Both the position numbers and the translations under genes were made by a program. Positions 25,556-35,054 of a stretch of DNA of 39,535 nucleotides are shown piece after piece (the first letter of the stretch is position 1; every line of letters starts with the position of its first letter). The stretch spans positions 1 through 39,535 of the forward strand of contig NZ_ANBF01000153.1 in the NCBI RefSeq assembly GCF_000341025.1, given 5' to 3'. The notes below the pieces were generated by a model. The model was not told the DNA's origin. It did no database searches and saw nothing but the letters and a program-made list of their open reading frames with translations. The DNA comes from Nocardiopsis salina YIM 90010. GTDB lineage: Bacteria; Actinomycetota; Actinomycetes; Streptosporangiales; Streptosporangiaceae.

Positions 25556-26437
25556 CTACTTGACGGCCCCGGCGGTGAGCCCGCGGACGATGAAGCGCTG
25601 GCCGAGGACGACCAGGGCCAGGGTGGGGACGACCGACAGCGCGGCGCCGGCCAGGAGCAGTCCGGGGTTGGCGGCCTCGCCGACCCTGAGGCTGTTGAGG
25701 CCGATCTGGAGGGTCTGCATCTCGGTGCTGCGGGTGATGATGAGCGGCCAGAAGTACATGTTCCAGCTGGTGATGAAGACGTACATGCCGACGGCGGTCA
25801 GGGCCGGTTTGTTGAGCGGGACGAGGATCGTCCAGAGGAATCTGAGGTGTCCCATGCCGTCGATGCGGGCGGCGTCGAAGAGCTCCACGGGGAACTGCTT
25901 GAAGCTCTGGCGCAGCAGGAACGTGCCGAACGCGTAGGCCAGGAACGGCAGCACCAGCCCGGCGTAGCTGTCACCCATCCCCCACTGGGTGAGGGTGAGG
26001 TAGTTGGGGATGAACGTGGCCTCCTGCGGGACCATGAGCGTAGACAGGAACAGCGCGAAGACGATCGCGCTGAACCGGAACCGCAGAAACACGAACGCGT
26101 ACGCGGCCAGCGCGGAGGTGGCGAGCTGGCAGGCGGTGATGACACCGGCCATGACCACCGAGTTCCCGTACATGCGTATGAGGGGGACCGCGTCGAGCGC
26201 GCCCCGGATGCTGTCGGTGGTCACCCCGGTGGGCAGCAGCCGCGCGGGGAAGGTGGACAGCTCCCGGGGTTCCATGACCGCGCCGACGAAGACGTAGTAG
26301 ACGGGGAAGAGCACCGGGACCAGGAACAGCGCCAGGAGCGTGTGGAGCAGGACCCGTCCGGCCCAGAACCCGGGGCCGCGGCGGTAGCGGCGCACGGGGG
26401 CCTGGGCGGCGGTGTCGCGGGCGGGTGCGCGGGTCAT
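25556..26437 (-). CDS. Carbohydrate ABC transporter permease (MalG/UgpE type)
   Basis: A 293-residue inner-membrane permease with six predicted helices. The EAA loop, which docks on the ATPase, is DAARIDGMGHLRFLWTILVPL at about residues 190-210. Family segments LMVPQEATFIPNYLTL and SWNMYFWPLIITRS are present. It starts at the ATG at 26437, overlapping the stop of the first permease by 4 bases (ATGA), so the two are co-translated as a heterodimer. No ATPase gene is nearby; actinomycete sugar importers often share a multipurpose ATPase (MsiK type) encoded elsewhere. Confidence 0.94.
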   Translation of the reverse strand: MTRAPARDTAAQAPVRRYRRGPGFWAGRVLLHTLLALFLVPVLFPVYYVFVGAVMEPRELSTFPARLLPTGVTTDSIRGALDAVPLIRMYGNSVVMAGVITACQLATSALAAYAFVFLRFRFSAIVFALFLSTLMVPQEATFIPNYLTLTQWGMGDSYAGLVLPFLAYAFGTFLLRQSFKQFPVELFDAARIDGMGHLRFLWTILVPLNKPALTAVGMYVFITSWNMYFWPLIITRSTEMQTLQIGLNSLRVGEAANPGLLLAGAALSVVPTLALVVLGQRFIVRGLTAGAVK

Positions 26438-27390
26438 GAGTAGTGCACCTTCCGCTCGATGACGCCGAACTGGATCGCGGTGCACACGAGCACGACCACG
26501 AGCAGTACCAGGGCCTGGGCGCTGGCGCGGCCGAAGTCGCTGGTGCCGAACGCGAAGGCGTCCTGGTAGACGGAGTAGACGAGGGTGGTCGTAGAGCCGA
26601 CCGGCCCGCCCATGGTGAGGATGTGGATCTGTCCGAAGCTCTGCAGCGCGTTGATCGTGGAGATCACGATGAGGAAGAACAGCTGGGGACCGAGCAGGGG
26701 TACGGTGACGTTCCAGGCGAGCCTGGGCCCGGTGGCCCCGTCGATGCGGGCGGCCTCGTTGATCTCCCGCTGGATCGAACCGATGCCGGCGGCGAGCACG
26801 AGCACCCCGTATCCGAGGTTCATCCACACGGTGGTGATGCACACCGACCAGAGCGCGATCTCCTGGGAGGTCAGCCACGGCACCTGGTCGAGGCCGAGCC
26901 GGTACAGGACCCCGTTGAGCACGCTGTTGCCGGGGCTGAAGAAGACGACGAAGACGACCGAGGCGCTCGCGACCGAGAACGCGAAGGGCAGGGCGAAGGC
27001 GCCCCGGAAGAACTTCTGGCCGCGGATGACGCCCTCGAGCAGGAGCACGACGGCCAGGGCGCCGACGACTCCGGGGACGACCACCCCGAGGGTGAAGAGC
27101 AGCGTGGTGACCAGCACCTGCATGTAGGCGGGCGAGGCCATCTCGGCGAAGTGGGAGAGCCCGACGAAGCGGTTGGGTTCGCCGATGATGTCGTTGCCGT
27201 GCATCGACAGGTAGACGGTGCGTCCGAGCGGATACACGAGGAAGACCGCGAAGACCAGTACGGACGGCGCGAGGAAGGCCCAGGCGAGGCGGGCCTCACG
27301 GCTGCGTTCCCGGCTGTGGCGCGGGCGTCCGTGCGGTCCACCGCGTTCCGACGGCCCTGGTCCTGGGCGTGTGGAGGTCGGCTCCGGCAT
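26434..27390 (-). CDS. Carbohydrate ABC transporter permease (MalF/UgpA type)
   Basis: A 318-residue permease, partner of the preceding one. After a basic, proline-rich cytoplasmic tail (residues 1-33) come six helices starting at LAWAFLAPSVLVFAVFLVYPL. The EAA loop is EAARIDGATGPRLAWNVTVPL. It opens the minus-strand operon. The start at 27390 has only a weak ribosome site, and a second ATG four bases upstream is in another frame. The 180 bases between it and cimA hold the cimA terminator and a weak inverted repeat around 27430-27450 that could bind a regulator. No regulator gene adjoins the operon. Confidence 0.93.
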   Translation of the reverse strand: MPEPTSTRPGPGPSERGGPHGRPRHSRERSREARLAWAFLAPSVLVFAVFLVYPLGRTVYLSMHGNDIIGEPNRFVGLSHFAEMASPAYMQVLVTTLLFTLGVVVPGVVGALAVVLLLEGVIRGQKFFRGAFALPFAFSVASASVVFVVFFSPGNSVLNGVLYRLGLDQVPWLTSQEIALWSVCITTVWMNLGYGVLVLAAGIGSIQREINEAARIDGATGPRLAWNVTVPLLGPQLFFLIVISTINALQSFGQIHILTMGGPVGSTTTLVYSVYQDAFAFGTSDFGRASAQALVLLVVVLVCTAIQFGVIERKVHYS

Positions 27391-27498
27391 CCATCACCAC
27401 TTGCGCTCGGGGGATCAGCAGCGGTTCGCAGTATCGAGTGATGCGGAGCGCGGTCGCTATGGCCCCGAGGGCAGGGATCCCTGACCACGAGGGAAGAT

Positions 27499-27523
27499 CG
27501 CGGCCCCAGGTCCTGGGGCCGCG
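27499..27523 (-). terminator. Terminator after cimA
   Basis: A perfect 11-bp stem CGCGGCCCCAG / CTGGGGCCGCG with a 3-base loop, 50 bases past the cimA stop. Confidence 0.75.
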
Positions 27524-27573
27524 GAGGCCCGGCCCGGTACACGCGGGCCGCCGTGCGTCCGGGCCGGTTCCGG

Positions 27574-29187
27574 TCATCGGATCTGCGGGTACCCCTGGCG
27601 CAGGAGCCCGTAGGTGACGGCCTGCTCCAAGGCCACCCAGGAGGCGTCGACGACGTTGGGGCCCACGCCCACGGTCGTCCACTCCCCCGTGCCGTCGCTG
27701 AAGGTGATGAGGATGCGGGTGATGGCGTTGGTGCCCGAGGTTCCCTCGAGGATGCGGACCTTGTAGTCGGTCAGCTCCAGGCCGCCGAGCGCCGTGTAGA
27801 CGTTCTCCAGGGAGTTGCGCAGGGCGCGGTCCAGGGCGTTGACCGGGCCGTTGCCCTCCTCGGTGGCGATGATGCGCTCGCCCTTGACGCCGAGCTTCAC
27901 CGTCGCCTCGGTCAGGCTCTCGTCGGCTCCGCCGAGCAGGCCCACACCCTCGGAGGGGCGGCGTTCGGTGATCACACGCCAGGACTCGGTCTCGAAGTAG
28001 CGCACGGGGCGCCCCATCTCCTCGAGCACGAGCAGCTCCAGGGAGGCGTCGGCTGATTCGAAACTGTATCCGGACAGTTCCAGACCCTTGACCCGTTCGA
28101 CGATGCGGCCGGAGACCGCGCGGTCCTCGGACAGGTCGAGCCCGAGCTCCTGGGCCTTGAGTTCGATGGAGGCGCGCCCGGCCATGTCGGAGACGAGCAT
28201 GCGCATGCGGTTGCCGACCAGCTCGGGCTCGGTGTGCTGGTACAGGTCCGGGTCGACCTTGATCGCCGAGGCGTGGAGCCCGGCCTTGTGGGCGAAGGCG
28301 GACACCCCGACGTAGGGCTGGTGGGTGTCGGGGGCCAGGTTGACCAGGTCCGCGATGGCGGTGGAGACGCGGGTCATCTCCTCCAGGCAGCCCTCGGGCA
28401 GTACGTCGCGCCCCTGCTTGAGGGCGAGGGCCCCGACGACGGAGAAGAGGTTGGCGTTCCCGACGCGCTCGCCGTAACCGTTGGCGGTGCACTGCACGTG
28501 GGTGGCGCCGCCGTCGACGGCGGCGAGGGTGTTGGCGACCGCGCAGCCGGTGTCGTCCTGGGCATGGATGCCCAGTCGGGCCCCGGTGGCCTCGGCGACC
28601 TCGGAGACCACACGCGTGACGTCGGTGGGAAGCATCCCGCCGTTGGTGTCGCACAGGACGACGACGTCGGCGCCCGCCTCGGAGGCGGCGCGGACCACGT
28701 CGAGCGCATGGCCGGGGTCGTGGTGGTAGCCGTCGAAGAAGTGCTCGCAGTCCACGAACACCCGCTGCCCGTGCTCTCGCAGGTGGGCGACGGTGTCGGC
28801 GATCATGGCGAGGTTCTCGTCAGGGGTCGTGCGCAGGGCGCGCTCGACGTGTCGGGTGTCGCTCTTGGCGACGAGGGTGACGACCGGGGCACCGCTGTCT
28901 CGCAGGGCGGTCACCTGGGGGTCGTCGGCGGCCCGGACCCCGGCACGGCGGGTCGCGCCGAACGCGGTGAGGCGGGCGTGCTTCAGCGTCAGCTCTTGTG
29001 CGGCGCGCTCGAAGAACTCGGTGTCCTTGGGGTTGGCCCCCGGCCACCCTCCCTCGATGAAGGCGACCCCGAAGTCGTCGAGCAGCTTCGCGATGGCCAG
29101 CTTGTCGGACACACGGAGGTTGATGCCCTCGCGCTGGGCCCCGTCGCGCAGCGTGGTGTCGAAGACGTGGAAACTGTCGTCCCTCAT
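27574..29187 (-). CDS. cimA: Citramalate synthase
   Basis: A 537-residue enzyme of the LeuA/homocitrate synthase superfamily. It condenses pyruvate and acetyl-CoA to citramalate, a threonine-independent entry to isoleucine. The N-terminal TIM barrel has FDTTLRDGAQREGINL, VLCDTNGGMLPTDV, HAQDDTGCAVANTLAAV, and CTANGYGERVGNANL. A C-terminal regulatory domain follows from about residue 400, the allosteric site for isoleucine or leucine. The length and FDTTLRDGAQ start match the CimA branch rather than LeuA. The start is the ATG at 29187 with GGGAG nine bases before; the upstream 19 codons of open frame lie in the attenuator leader. It is controlled by a leader peptide and terminator upstream. 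Confidence 0.95.
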   Translation of the reverse strand: MRDDSFHVFDTTLRDGAQREGINLRVSDKLAIAKLLDDFGVAFIEGGWPGANPKDTEFFERAAQELTLKHARLTAFGATRRAGVRAADDPQVTALRDSGAPVVTLVAKSDTRHVERALRTTPDENLAMIADTVAHLREHGQRVFVDCEHFFDGYHHDPGHALDVVRAASEAGADVVVLCDTNGGMLPTDVTRVVSEVAEATGARLGIHAQDDTGCAVANTLAAVDGGATHVQCTANGYGERVGNANLFSVVGALALKQGRDVLPEGCLEEMTRVSTAIADLVNLAPDTHQPYVGVSAFAHKAGLHASAIKVDPDLYQHTEPELVGNRMRMLVSDMAGRASIELKAQELGLDLSEDRAVSGRIVERVKGLELSGYSFESADASLELLVLEEMGRPVRYFETESWRVITERRPSEGVGLLGGADESLTEATVKLGVKGERIIATEEGNGPVNALDRALRNSLENVYTALGGLELTDYKVRILEGTSGTNAITRILITFSDGTGEWTTVGVGPNVVDASWVALEQAVTYGLLRQGYPQIR

Positions 29188-29247
29188 GGGTGGATACTCC
29201 CGAAGGTGGATGCTGTGGTGTGGCCGATCCACCCCCGCCAACAAAAA

Positions 29248-29309
29248 AGACCCCTCGTGGACACGAGAGGTCTGCGCGCCGGCGGGGTCCGAATCGTCAG
29301 CCGGCGCGC
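29248..29309 (-). promoter_or_regulatory. Attenuator hairpins in the cimA leader
   Basis: Hairpin 1 pairs GCGCGCCGGC (29300-29309) with GCCGGCGCGC (29274-29283), perfect over 10 bp. The terminator pairs AGACCTCTCGTG with CACGAGGGGTCT (29248-29273, one G-T pair) and runs straight into TTTTTT (29243-29248). GACCCC in the loop of hairpin 1 (29284-29289) can pair with GGGGTC in the 3' arm of the terminator, a candidate antiterminator. Confidence 0.75.
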
Positions 29310-29338
29310 CTCACGATAATGAGTACCTGAGACGGCAT
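29297..29338 (-). CDS. Leader peptide of the cimA attenuator (13 residues, VLIIV)
   Basis: Minus-strand frame of 14 codons reading MPSQVLIIVRRAG and stop. Five consecutive codons (GTA CTC ATT ATC GTG) specify valine, leucine, isoleucine, isoleucine and valine, the end products of the pathway in which CimA acts. Arg-Arg-Ala-Gly codons and the stop form the 5' arm of a GC hairpin, followed by a T6 terminator and then cimA. This is the layout of ribosome-mediated attenuation: stalling at the branched-chain codons when these amino acids are scarce would favour read-through. No good ribosome site is seen, so it could be leaderless, with CAGACT as a -10 twelve bases before the ATG. Confidence 0.75.
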   Translation of the reverse strand: MPSQVLIIVRRAG

Positions 29339-29409
29339 GGTTTCAGTCTGCCACACGGTCGCGGGCTCCCCGCCCACCGGGGCCACCTGTCTCACCTGGT
29401 GAAACGAGA

Positions 29410-29445
29410 ACCGCCCGGGTCCAGGCATTCCGGACACCGGGCGGT
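29410..29445 (-). terminator. Terminator after ilvE
   Basis: ACCGCCCGGGTCC and GGACACCGGGCGGT pair with one bulged base around a 9-base loop, 59 bases past the ilvE stop. It separates ilvE from the cimA leader transcript. Confidence 0.7.
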
Positions 29446-29503
29446 GCTGCGTCCCACTGCGGGACGGGCGAAGGATGGGGCCCGACCGGGCAGGGCACGA
29501 TGG

Positions 29504-30619
<1,116 letters not shown>

Positions 30620-30644
30620 GTCGTAGGTCCTCTCGGGTGCATCG

Positions 30645-30664
30645 GGCCGGCAACGCCGCCGGCC
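30645..30664 (-). promoter_or_regulatory. Hairpin in the ilvE leader
   Basis: The 7-bp stem GGCCGGC / GCCGGCC with a 6-base loop lies about 13 bases before the ilvE ribosome site. There is no T-run; it may affect translation or mRNA stability. Confidence 0.4.
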
Positions 30665-30782
30665 TGAGATCCAGTCTGTCGGATGAGCGCACCCGGTGCC
30701 AGAGTGGATGCTTCACACACCAATGGCTTCGAATGCATACAAGCGTCGACAGGCACGCTCCGGGTGATGGTCCGGGAGTACG

Positions 30783-30842
30783 CCACGCGGCCGTGCGTCC
30801 GTTGAGGGTGGACCACGCCGCCAGGCGTCCGTCGAGGGCGGT
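30783..30842. repeat. Imperfect 30-bp direct repeat upstream of ilvE
   Basis: Two adjacent 30-base units, both beginning CCACGC and containing GCGTCCGT-GAGGG-GG, match at 24 of 30 positions. They lie between leuB and ilvE. This may be an old duplication or a pair of protein-binding sites. Confidence 0.55.
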
Positions 30843-30986
30843 GGCGGGTGACGGGTGGGCGCAGCCAGTGGTGCTGCCGCAAGGCCGAAGAAGGGTCGGC
30901 CCGGATGTGCCGTCGACCGATGAGAACGCAGCGAGAGTGCCGCTGGCGCGCCGCGCAGCAGGTGAACGGTGTTCGCCACACAGGCC

Positions 30987-32045
30987 CTAGCCCTGCTCGA
31001 CCACTCGTGCGGCGAGGTCGTCGCCGATACGGGAGGTGGAACGCTCCTCGCCTCCGCGGGTCTTGAGGTCGGCGGCGACGGCGTTCTCGAGCTTGCGGGC
31101 GGCCTCGGGGACGCCCAGGTGCTCGAGCATGGTCGCGGCGGAGAGCACGGTGGCGGTGGGGTCGGCCTTGCCCTGGCCGGCGATGTCGGGGGCCGATCCG
31201 TGGACCGGCTCGAACATGCTCGGGAAGGTGCGGTCGGGGTTGATGTTCCCGCTGGCGGCCAGGCCGATGCCGCCGGTGATGGCGGCACCGATGTCGGTGA
31301 TGATGTCGCCGAACAGGTTGTCGGTGACGACCACGTCGAAGCGGCCGGGCTGGTTGACGAAGAACATCGAGGCGGCGTCGACGTGGCAGTAGTCCACGGA
31401 CACCTGCGGGTACTCCTCGCCGACCTCCTTGAGCACACGCTGGTAGAGCTCGCCGGCGAAGGTGAGCACGTTGTCCTTGTGCACCAGGGTGAGCTTCTTG
31501 CGGGGGCGCTCGGCGGCCTTGGCGAAGGCGAAGCGAATGAGGCGCTCCACGCCCAGGCGGGTGTTGACGCTGTCCTGGGTGGCGACCTCGTGGGCGGTTC
31601 CCTTGCGCAGCACACCGCCCGCGCCGGCGTAGGGGCCCTCGGTGCCTTCGCGCACGACGAGCATGTCGATGTCCTCGGGGGCCACGCCCGCCAGGGGGGT
31701 GGTCACGCCGGGGTAGAGGCGCACGGGGCGCAGGTTCACGTAGTGGTCGAAGTCAAAGCGGAGCTTGAGCAGCAGGCCGCGCTCCAGCACACCGCTGGGC
31801 ACCGACGGGTCGCCGACAGCACCGAGGTAGACGGCCTCCTGCTGGGCGAGCTCGGCCTCGACCGACTCGGGCAGGGTCTCACCGGTGCGGTGCCAGAGCT
31901 TGGCGCCGAGCTCGTACTCGGTGGTCTCGAAGGCCAGGTCGTGCTGGGCTGCGACGGCGTCCAGCACCTTGAGGCCTTCGCCGACGACCTCGGGTCCGAT
32001 CCCGTCGCCGGGGATGACGGCCAGTTTCACGGTGCGCGCTGCCAT
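30987..32045 (-). CDS. leuB: 3-isopropylmalate dehydrogenase
   Basis: A 352-residue NAD-dependent oxidative decarboxylase for the third dedicated step of leucine synthesis. It has [22 protein letters not shown] at the N-terminus and the [23 protein letters not shown] substrate arginines. [43 protein letters not shown] (Mg-binding aspartates) and [20 protein letters not shown] follow. The start is at 32045. The leader 25-48 bases upstream contains a strong TCTCAT/ATGAGA palindrome. It is separate from leuCD, which lie 20 kb away. Confidence 0.97.
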   Translation of the reverse strand: MAARTVKLAVIPGDGIGPEVVGEGLKVLDAVAAQHDLAFETTEYELGAKLWHRTGETLPESVEAELAQQEAVYLGAVGDPSVPSGVLERGLLLKLRFDFDHYVNLRPVRLYPGVTTPLAGVAPEDIDMLVVREGTEGPYAGAGGVLRKGTAHEVATQDSVNTRLGVERLIRFAFAKAAERPRKKLTLVHKDNVLTFAGELYQRVLKEVGEEYPQVSVDYCHVDAASMFFVNQPGRFDVVVTDNLFGDIITDIGAAITGGIGLAASGNINPDRTFPSMFEPVHGSAPDIAGQGKADPTATVLSAATMLEHLGVPEAARKLENAVAADLKTRGGEERSTSRIGDDLAARVVEQG

Positions 32046-32069
32046 ACGGACTGCCTCTAACTCGGACGC

Positions 32070-32093
32070 GATCTCATCTCATCTAATGAGATC
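32070..32093. promoter_or_regulatory. Operator-like palindrome upstream of leuB
   Basis: GATCTCAT and ATGAGATC are perfect 8-bp arms. Inside them TCTCAT-CTA-ATGAGA is a perfect 6-bp pair, because the TCTCAT word is repeated. A further TCTCAT on the minus strand lies at about 32110. The cluster of copies suggests a repressor or activator of leuB. Confidence 0.5.
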
Positions 32094-32229
32094 CGAATGA
32101 ACACTGGATGAGACAACTCTACAGTCTCAGCAGGATGCCCGTGTCCGGACCCTGCACGGGAACCAGGGAGCGGGAGCGGACGGGGCCGCACGCCCGGGGA
32201 GAGCGCGTGATCCGGGCCGATTCGGGGGG

Positions 32230-32258
32230 TTGACGCCCTCCCCGGGGATTCTTACCGT
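32230..32258 (+). promoter_or_regulatory. Promoter of the dehydratase gene
   Basis: TTGACG (32230-32235) and TACCGT (32253-32258) are 17 bases apart, predicting a leader of about 95 bases that contains the operator at 32278-32295. Confidence 0.6.
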
Positions 32259-32277
32259 TTTTCGAGATCCTGATCAC

Positions 32278-32295
32278 TGTTCAAAATACCGAACA
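32278..32295. promoter_or_regulatory. IclR-type operator, site A (dehydratase)
   Basis: TGTTCAAAATACCGAACA has perfect 5-bp arms around an 8-base centre. It begins 20 bases after the -10 box, the same offset as the sites at 36511-36528 and 36683-36700. Confidence 0.6.
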
Positions 32296-32359
32296 CCCCC
32301 GCGTCCCCCGGCTCGTGACCCGCCCCGCGCGTTCCGCGTACCCCCCGAAGGAGCCCCCG

Positions 32360-34129
32360 ATGCCGCACCAGGACCCCGCGACGACCGGAGGCGACCGCCC
32401 CCGCCGAACCGACGAACTGCGCAGCCGACACTGGTTCGGCGCCGGAGGCCGCTCCGGCATGCTCTACCGCTCCTGGATGCGCAACCAGGGTTTCGCCGAC
32501 GACGTCTTCGACGGCCGCCCGGTCATCGGGATCGCCGTCTCGGGCTCCGAGCTCGCCCCCTGCAACGCGCACCTGTCCCGACTCGCGGAATCGGTCGGGC
32601 GCGGCGTCTGGGAGGCGGGCGGGTTCCCGCTCGAGTTCCCCGTGATGGCGCTCGGCGAGACCGTGCTGCGCCCGACCGCGATGCTCTACCGCAACCTCCT
32701 GGCGATGGAGGCCGAGGAGCTCTTCCGCGCCAACCCCCTCGACGGCGTCGTCCTGCTGTCGGGCTGCGACAAGACCACCCCCGGGCTCCTCATGGCCGCG
32801 GCCAGCGCCGATCTGCCCGCCCTCATGCTCACCGGCGGGCCCATGCTCAACGGCAAGTTCCGGGGCGAGGACGTCGGCTCGGGCACCCACGTGTGGAAGT
32901 TCGAGGAGGAGGTACGGGCCGGGCGCATGACCGAGGCCGAGTGCGGTTTCGCGGAGGCCTGCATGTCGCGCTCCAACGGCCACTGCATGACCATGGGGAC
33001 CGCCTCGACCATGGCGTGCATGGCCGAGGCCCTCGGCATGCAGCCCGCCTACGGCGCCACGTGGCCCGCGGTCGACGCCCGCCGGTACGCGATGGCGCAG
33101 AAATCGGGGCGCCGCATCGTCGACCTCGTCCACCAGGACGTGCGCCCCTCCTCGATCATGACCCGCGAGGCCTTCGAGAACGCCGTCCGGGTCAACGCGG
33201 CCATCGGCGGTTCCACCAACGCGGTCATCCACCTCACCGCGATCGCCGGGCGTCTGGGCGTGGACCTCGGCCTGGACGACTTCGACACACTGGTCCGCGA
33301 CGTGCCGACCCTGCTCGACCTCATGCCCAGCGGCCGGTTCCTCATGGAGGACTTCTGTTACGCGGGCGGGCTCCCCGCCGTGATCGCCGAGCTCGGCGAC
33401 CTGCTCCACACCGACGCGGTCACCGTCACGGGCGATCCCGTCGACGCACCCGCCCGCGCCGGGGCAGCCGAGTGCCACGACCGCGAGGTGATCCGGCCCC
33501 TGGACGATCCCCTCCAGGAGGCGGGCAGCGGAACGGCGGTGCTGCGCGGCAACCTCGCGCCCGGCGGGGCGGTGCTCAAGCAGTCGGCCGCGAGCGAGCA
33601 CCTGATGGTGCACCGGGGTCGGGCCAAGGTCTTCGACTCCCCGGAGGAGTACTACGCCGTGGCCGACGATCCCGACCTCGACGTGGACGCCGACACCGTG
33701 CTCGTCGTGCGCAACTGCGGACCGGCCGGGTACCCGGGCATGCCCGAGGTCAGCAACGTGGCTCTGCCGTCCAAGCTCCTGGCCGCGGGCATCACCGACA
33801 TGGTGCGCGTGTGCGACGGGCGCATGTCCGGCACCGCCTACGGGACCGTCGTGCTGCACACCTCGCCGGAGGCGGCGGTCGGCGGCCCTCTCGCGCTCGT
33901 GCAGGACGGCGACACGGTCTCCCTCGACGTTCCGGGCCGCTCGCTGGCCCTCGAGGTCGACCCCGCGGAACTGGAGCGCCGCGCCGCCGCGTGGAAACCG
34001 CCGGAGCCGCACAGCCCCCGCGGGTGGACCAAGCTGTACTGCGACACGGTCCTGCAGGCCGAACACGGCGCCGACCTGGACTTCCTGGTGGGCCGCAGCG
34101 GCCACGAGGTCCCGCGCGAATCGCACTGA
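32360..34129 (+). CDS. IlvD/Edd family dehydratase (sugar-acid dehydratase type)
   Basis: A 589-residue iron-sulfur dehydratase. Cluster cysteines are C68 (ELAPCNAHL), C136 (SGCDKTTPG) and C209 (SNGHCMTMGTAST), with K138 in the conserved CDK. The length, the GAGGRSGMLYRSWMRNQGF start and the SGSELAPCN motif resemble L-arabonate/D-xylonate dehydratases more than the biosynthetic dihydroxy-acid dehydratase IlvD. Context agrees: IclR regulator, gluconate-type permease and a U32-like protein under the same operator. It should convert an aldonic acid to its 2-keto-3-deoxy form; the sugar is unknown. GAAGGAG precedes the ATG at 32360; the longer frame to 32315 lacks one. Confidence 0.88.
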   Translation: MPHQDPATTGGDRPRRTDELRSRHWFGAGGRSGMLYRSWMRNQGFADDVFDGRPVIGIAVSGSELAPCNAHLSRLAESVGRGVWEAGGFPLEFPVMALGETVLRPTAMLYRNLLAMEAEELFRANPLDGVVLLSGCDKTTPGLLMAAASADLPALMLTGGPMLNGKFRGEDVGSGTHVWKFEEEVRAGRMTEAECGFAEACMSRSNGHCMTMGTASTMACMAEALGMQPAYGATWPAVDARRYAMAQKSGRRIVDLVHQDVRPSSIMTREAFENAVRVNAAIGGSTNAVIHLTAIAGRLGVDLGLDDFDTLVRDVPTLLDLMPSGRFLMEDFCYAGGLPAVIAELGDLLHTDAVTVTGDPVDAPARAGAAECHDREVIRPLDDPLQEAGSGTAVLRGNLAPGGAVLKQSAASEHLMVHRGRAKVFDSPEEYYAVADDPDLDVDADTVLVVRNCGPAGYPGMPEVSNVALPSKLLAAGITDMVRVCDGRMSGTAYGTVVLHTSPEAAVGGPLALVQDGDTVSLDVPGRSLALEVDPAELERRAAAWKPPEPHSPRGWTKLYCDTVLQAEHGADLDFLVGRSGHEVPRESH

Positions 34130-34198
34130 CCCCGTCAGCGCCGGGCACCCCGGTACTCTGGCGGTCGACCGGGCAGGGAGACGACGAGGAGGTCGGCC

Positions 34199-34966
34199 GT
34201 GGCACGCCGCACACCGGCTCTGCAGAGGGGTCTGGACATCCTCGAGCTGTTCACCGACGGCCGCGAGTCGGTCAGCGCGCCCGAGGTGGTGGCCGAACTC
34301 GGCCTGCCGCGCACCACCGTGCACGAGCTGCTGCACACCCTGTCCGCCCGCCACTACCTGACGCGGCACCCGGAGATCCCCGGGCGGTACCGCCCGGGCC
34401 TCCAGCTCTTCCGTCTCGGCAGCGCCTACACCGACGGCCTCGACCTGCCCACCCTGGGGCGCGAGGCCGCACGGGAGATGGTCGAGGAGTGCAACGAGAC
34501 CTCGCACGTGGCCGTCCTCGACGGCGCGCACGTCGTCTACCTGGCGAAGGTCGACAGCTCGCACGCGGTCCGGATGGTCTCCAGCCTGGGCCGGCGCCTG
34601 CCCGCGCACTGCACCGCGCTCGGGAAGGTGCTGCTGGCGGCCCTGCCCGACGAGGAGGTGCTACGCCGCCTGGGTCGGGAGCGTCTGGAACCGATGAGCG
34701 CCGACAGCATCACCGACCCCGGCGAGCTCGTGCACGAGCTCGCCGGGGTACGGGAGTCGGGCTCGGCGGTGGAGGTGTGCGCGGCCAACCCGGACGTGTC
34801 CTGTGTCAGCGCCCCGGTGCGCGACCGCACGGGCCAGGTCGTGGCAGCACTGAGCATCTCCGTACCCCAGTACCGGTGGTCGGACGAGCGCTGCGCCCGA
34901 CTGCGCGAGTTGGTGCGGGACGGAGCGCGCCGGTTCTCCCTCCGGCTCGGGGCGAGCGGGGCCTGA
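34199..34966 (+). CDS. IclR family transcriptional regulator
   Basis: A 255-residue regulator with an N-terminal winged helix (LQRGLDILELFTDGRESVSAPEVV then LGLPRTTVHELLHTL, residues about 8-55) and a C-terminal effector domain (VRMVSSLGRRLPAHCTALGKVLLAAL, ANPDVSCVSAPVRDRTGQVVAALSIS). GAGGAGG precedes the GTG. It lies 69 bases after the dehydratase and is probably co-transcribed. It likely binds the TGTTC-N8-GAACA sites before the dehydratase, GntP and U32-like genes and responds to a sugar acid or its product. It is unlike ndgR in the same window and presumably has a separate regulon. Confidence 0.9.
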   Translation: MARRTPALQRGLDILELFTDGRESVSAPEVVAELGLPRTTVHELLHTLSARHYLTRHPEIPGRYRPGLQLFRLGSAYTDGLDLPTLGREAAREMVEECNETSHVAVLDGAHVVYLAKVDSSHAVRMVSSLGRRLPAHCTALGKVLLAALPDEEVLRRLGRERLEPMSADSITDPGELVHELAGVRESGSAVEVCAANPDVSCVSAPVRDRTGQVVAALSISVPQYRWSDERCARLRELVRDGARRFSLRLGASGA

Positions 34967-35054
34967 CCCCAGCGCCGGGAGGCCCCGCCCCGACAAGGGA
35001 AGGACTGCCCCGGAGCCGGGATCCCCTGTTCTCCGCGCCACAGAACCCTTCTCG

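Larger units (their letters stand above)
30620..30986. other. Intergenic region between leuB and ilvE
   Basis: About 370 bases with no convincing gene. It holds the ilvE leader hairpin and, on the minus strand, a 40-codon frame (30738-30616) whose TGA overlaps the ilvE ATG. It also holds an imperfect 30-bp direct repeat at 30783-30842 (24 of 30 bases equal). No clear terminator for leuB and no strong promoter hexamers for ilvE were identified. Confidence 0.5.
32046..32359. other. Divergent control region between leuB and the IlvD/Edd gene
   Basis: 314 bases. The left side carries the leuB palindrome, and the right side the dehydratase promoter and IclR-type operator. The middle (about 32130-32225) shows no structure I can support. 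Confidence 0.6.

Noticed and set aside
23129-26443. 1104-codon plus-strand frame
   Set aside because: Antisense shadow of the ABC transporter genes, passing through the palindromic repeat; no recognisable domain.
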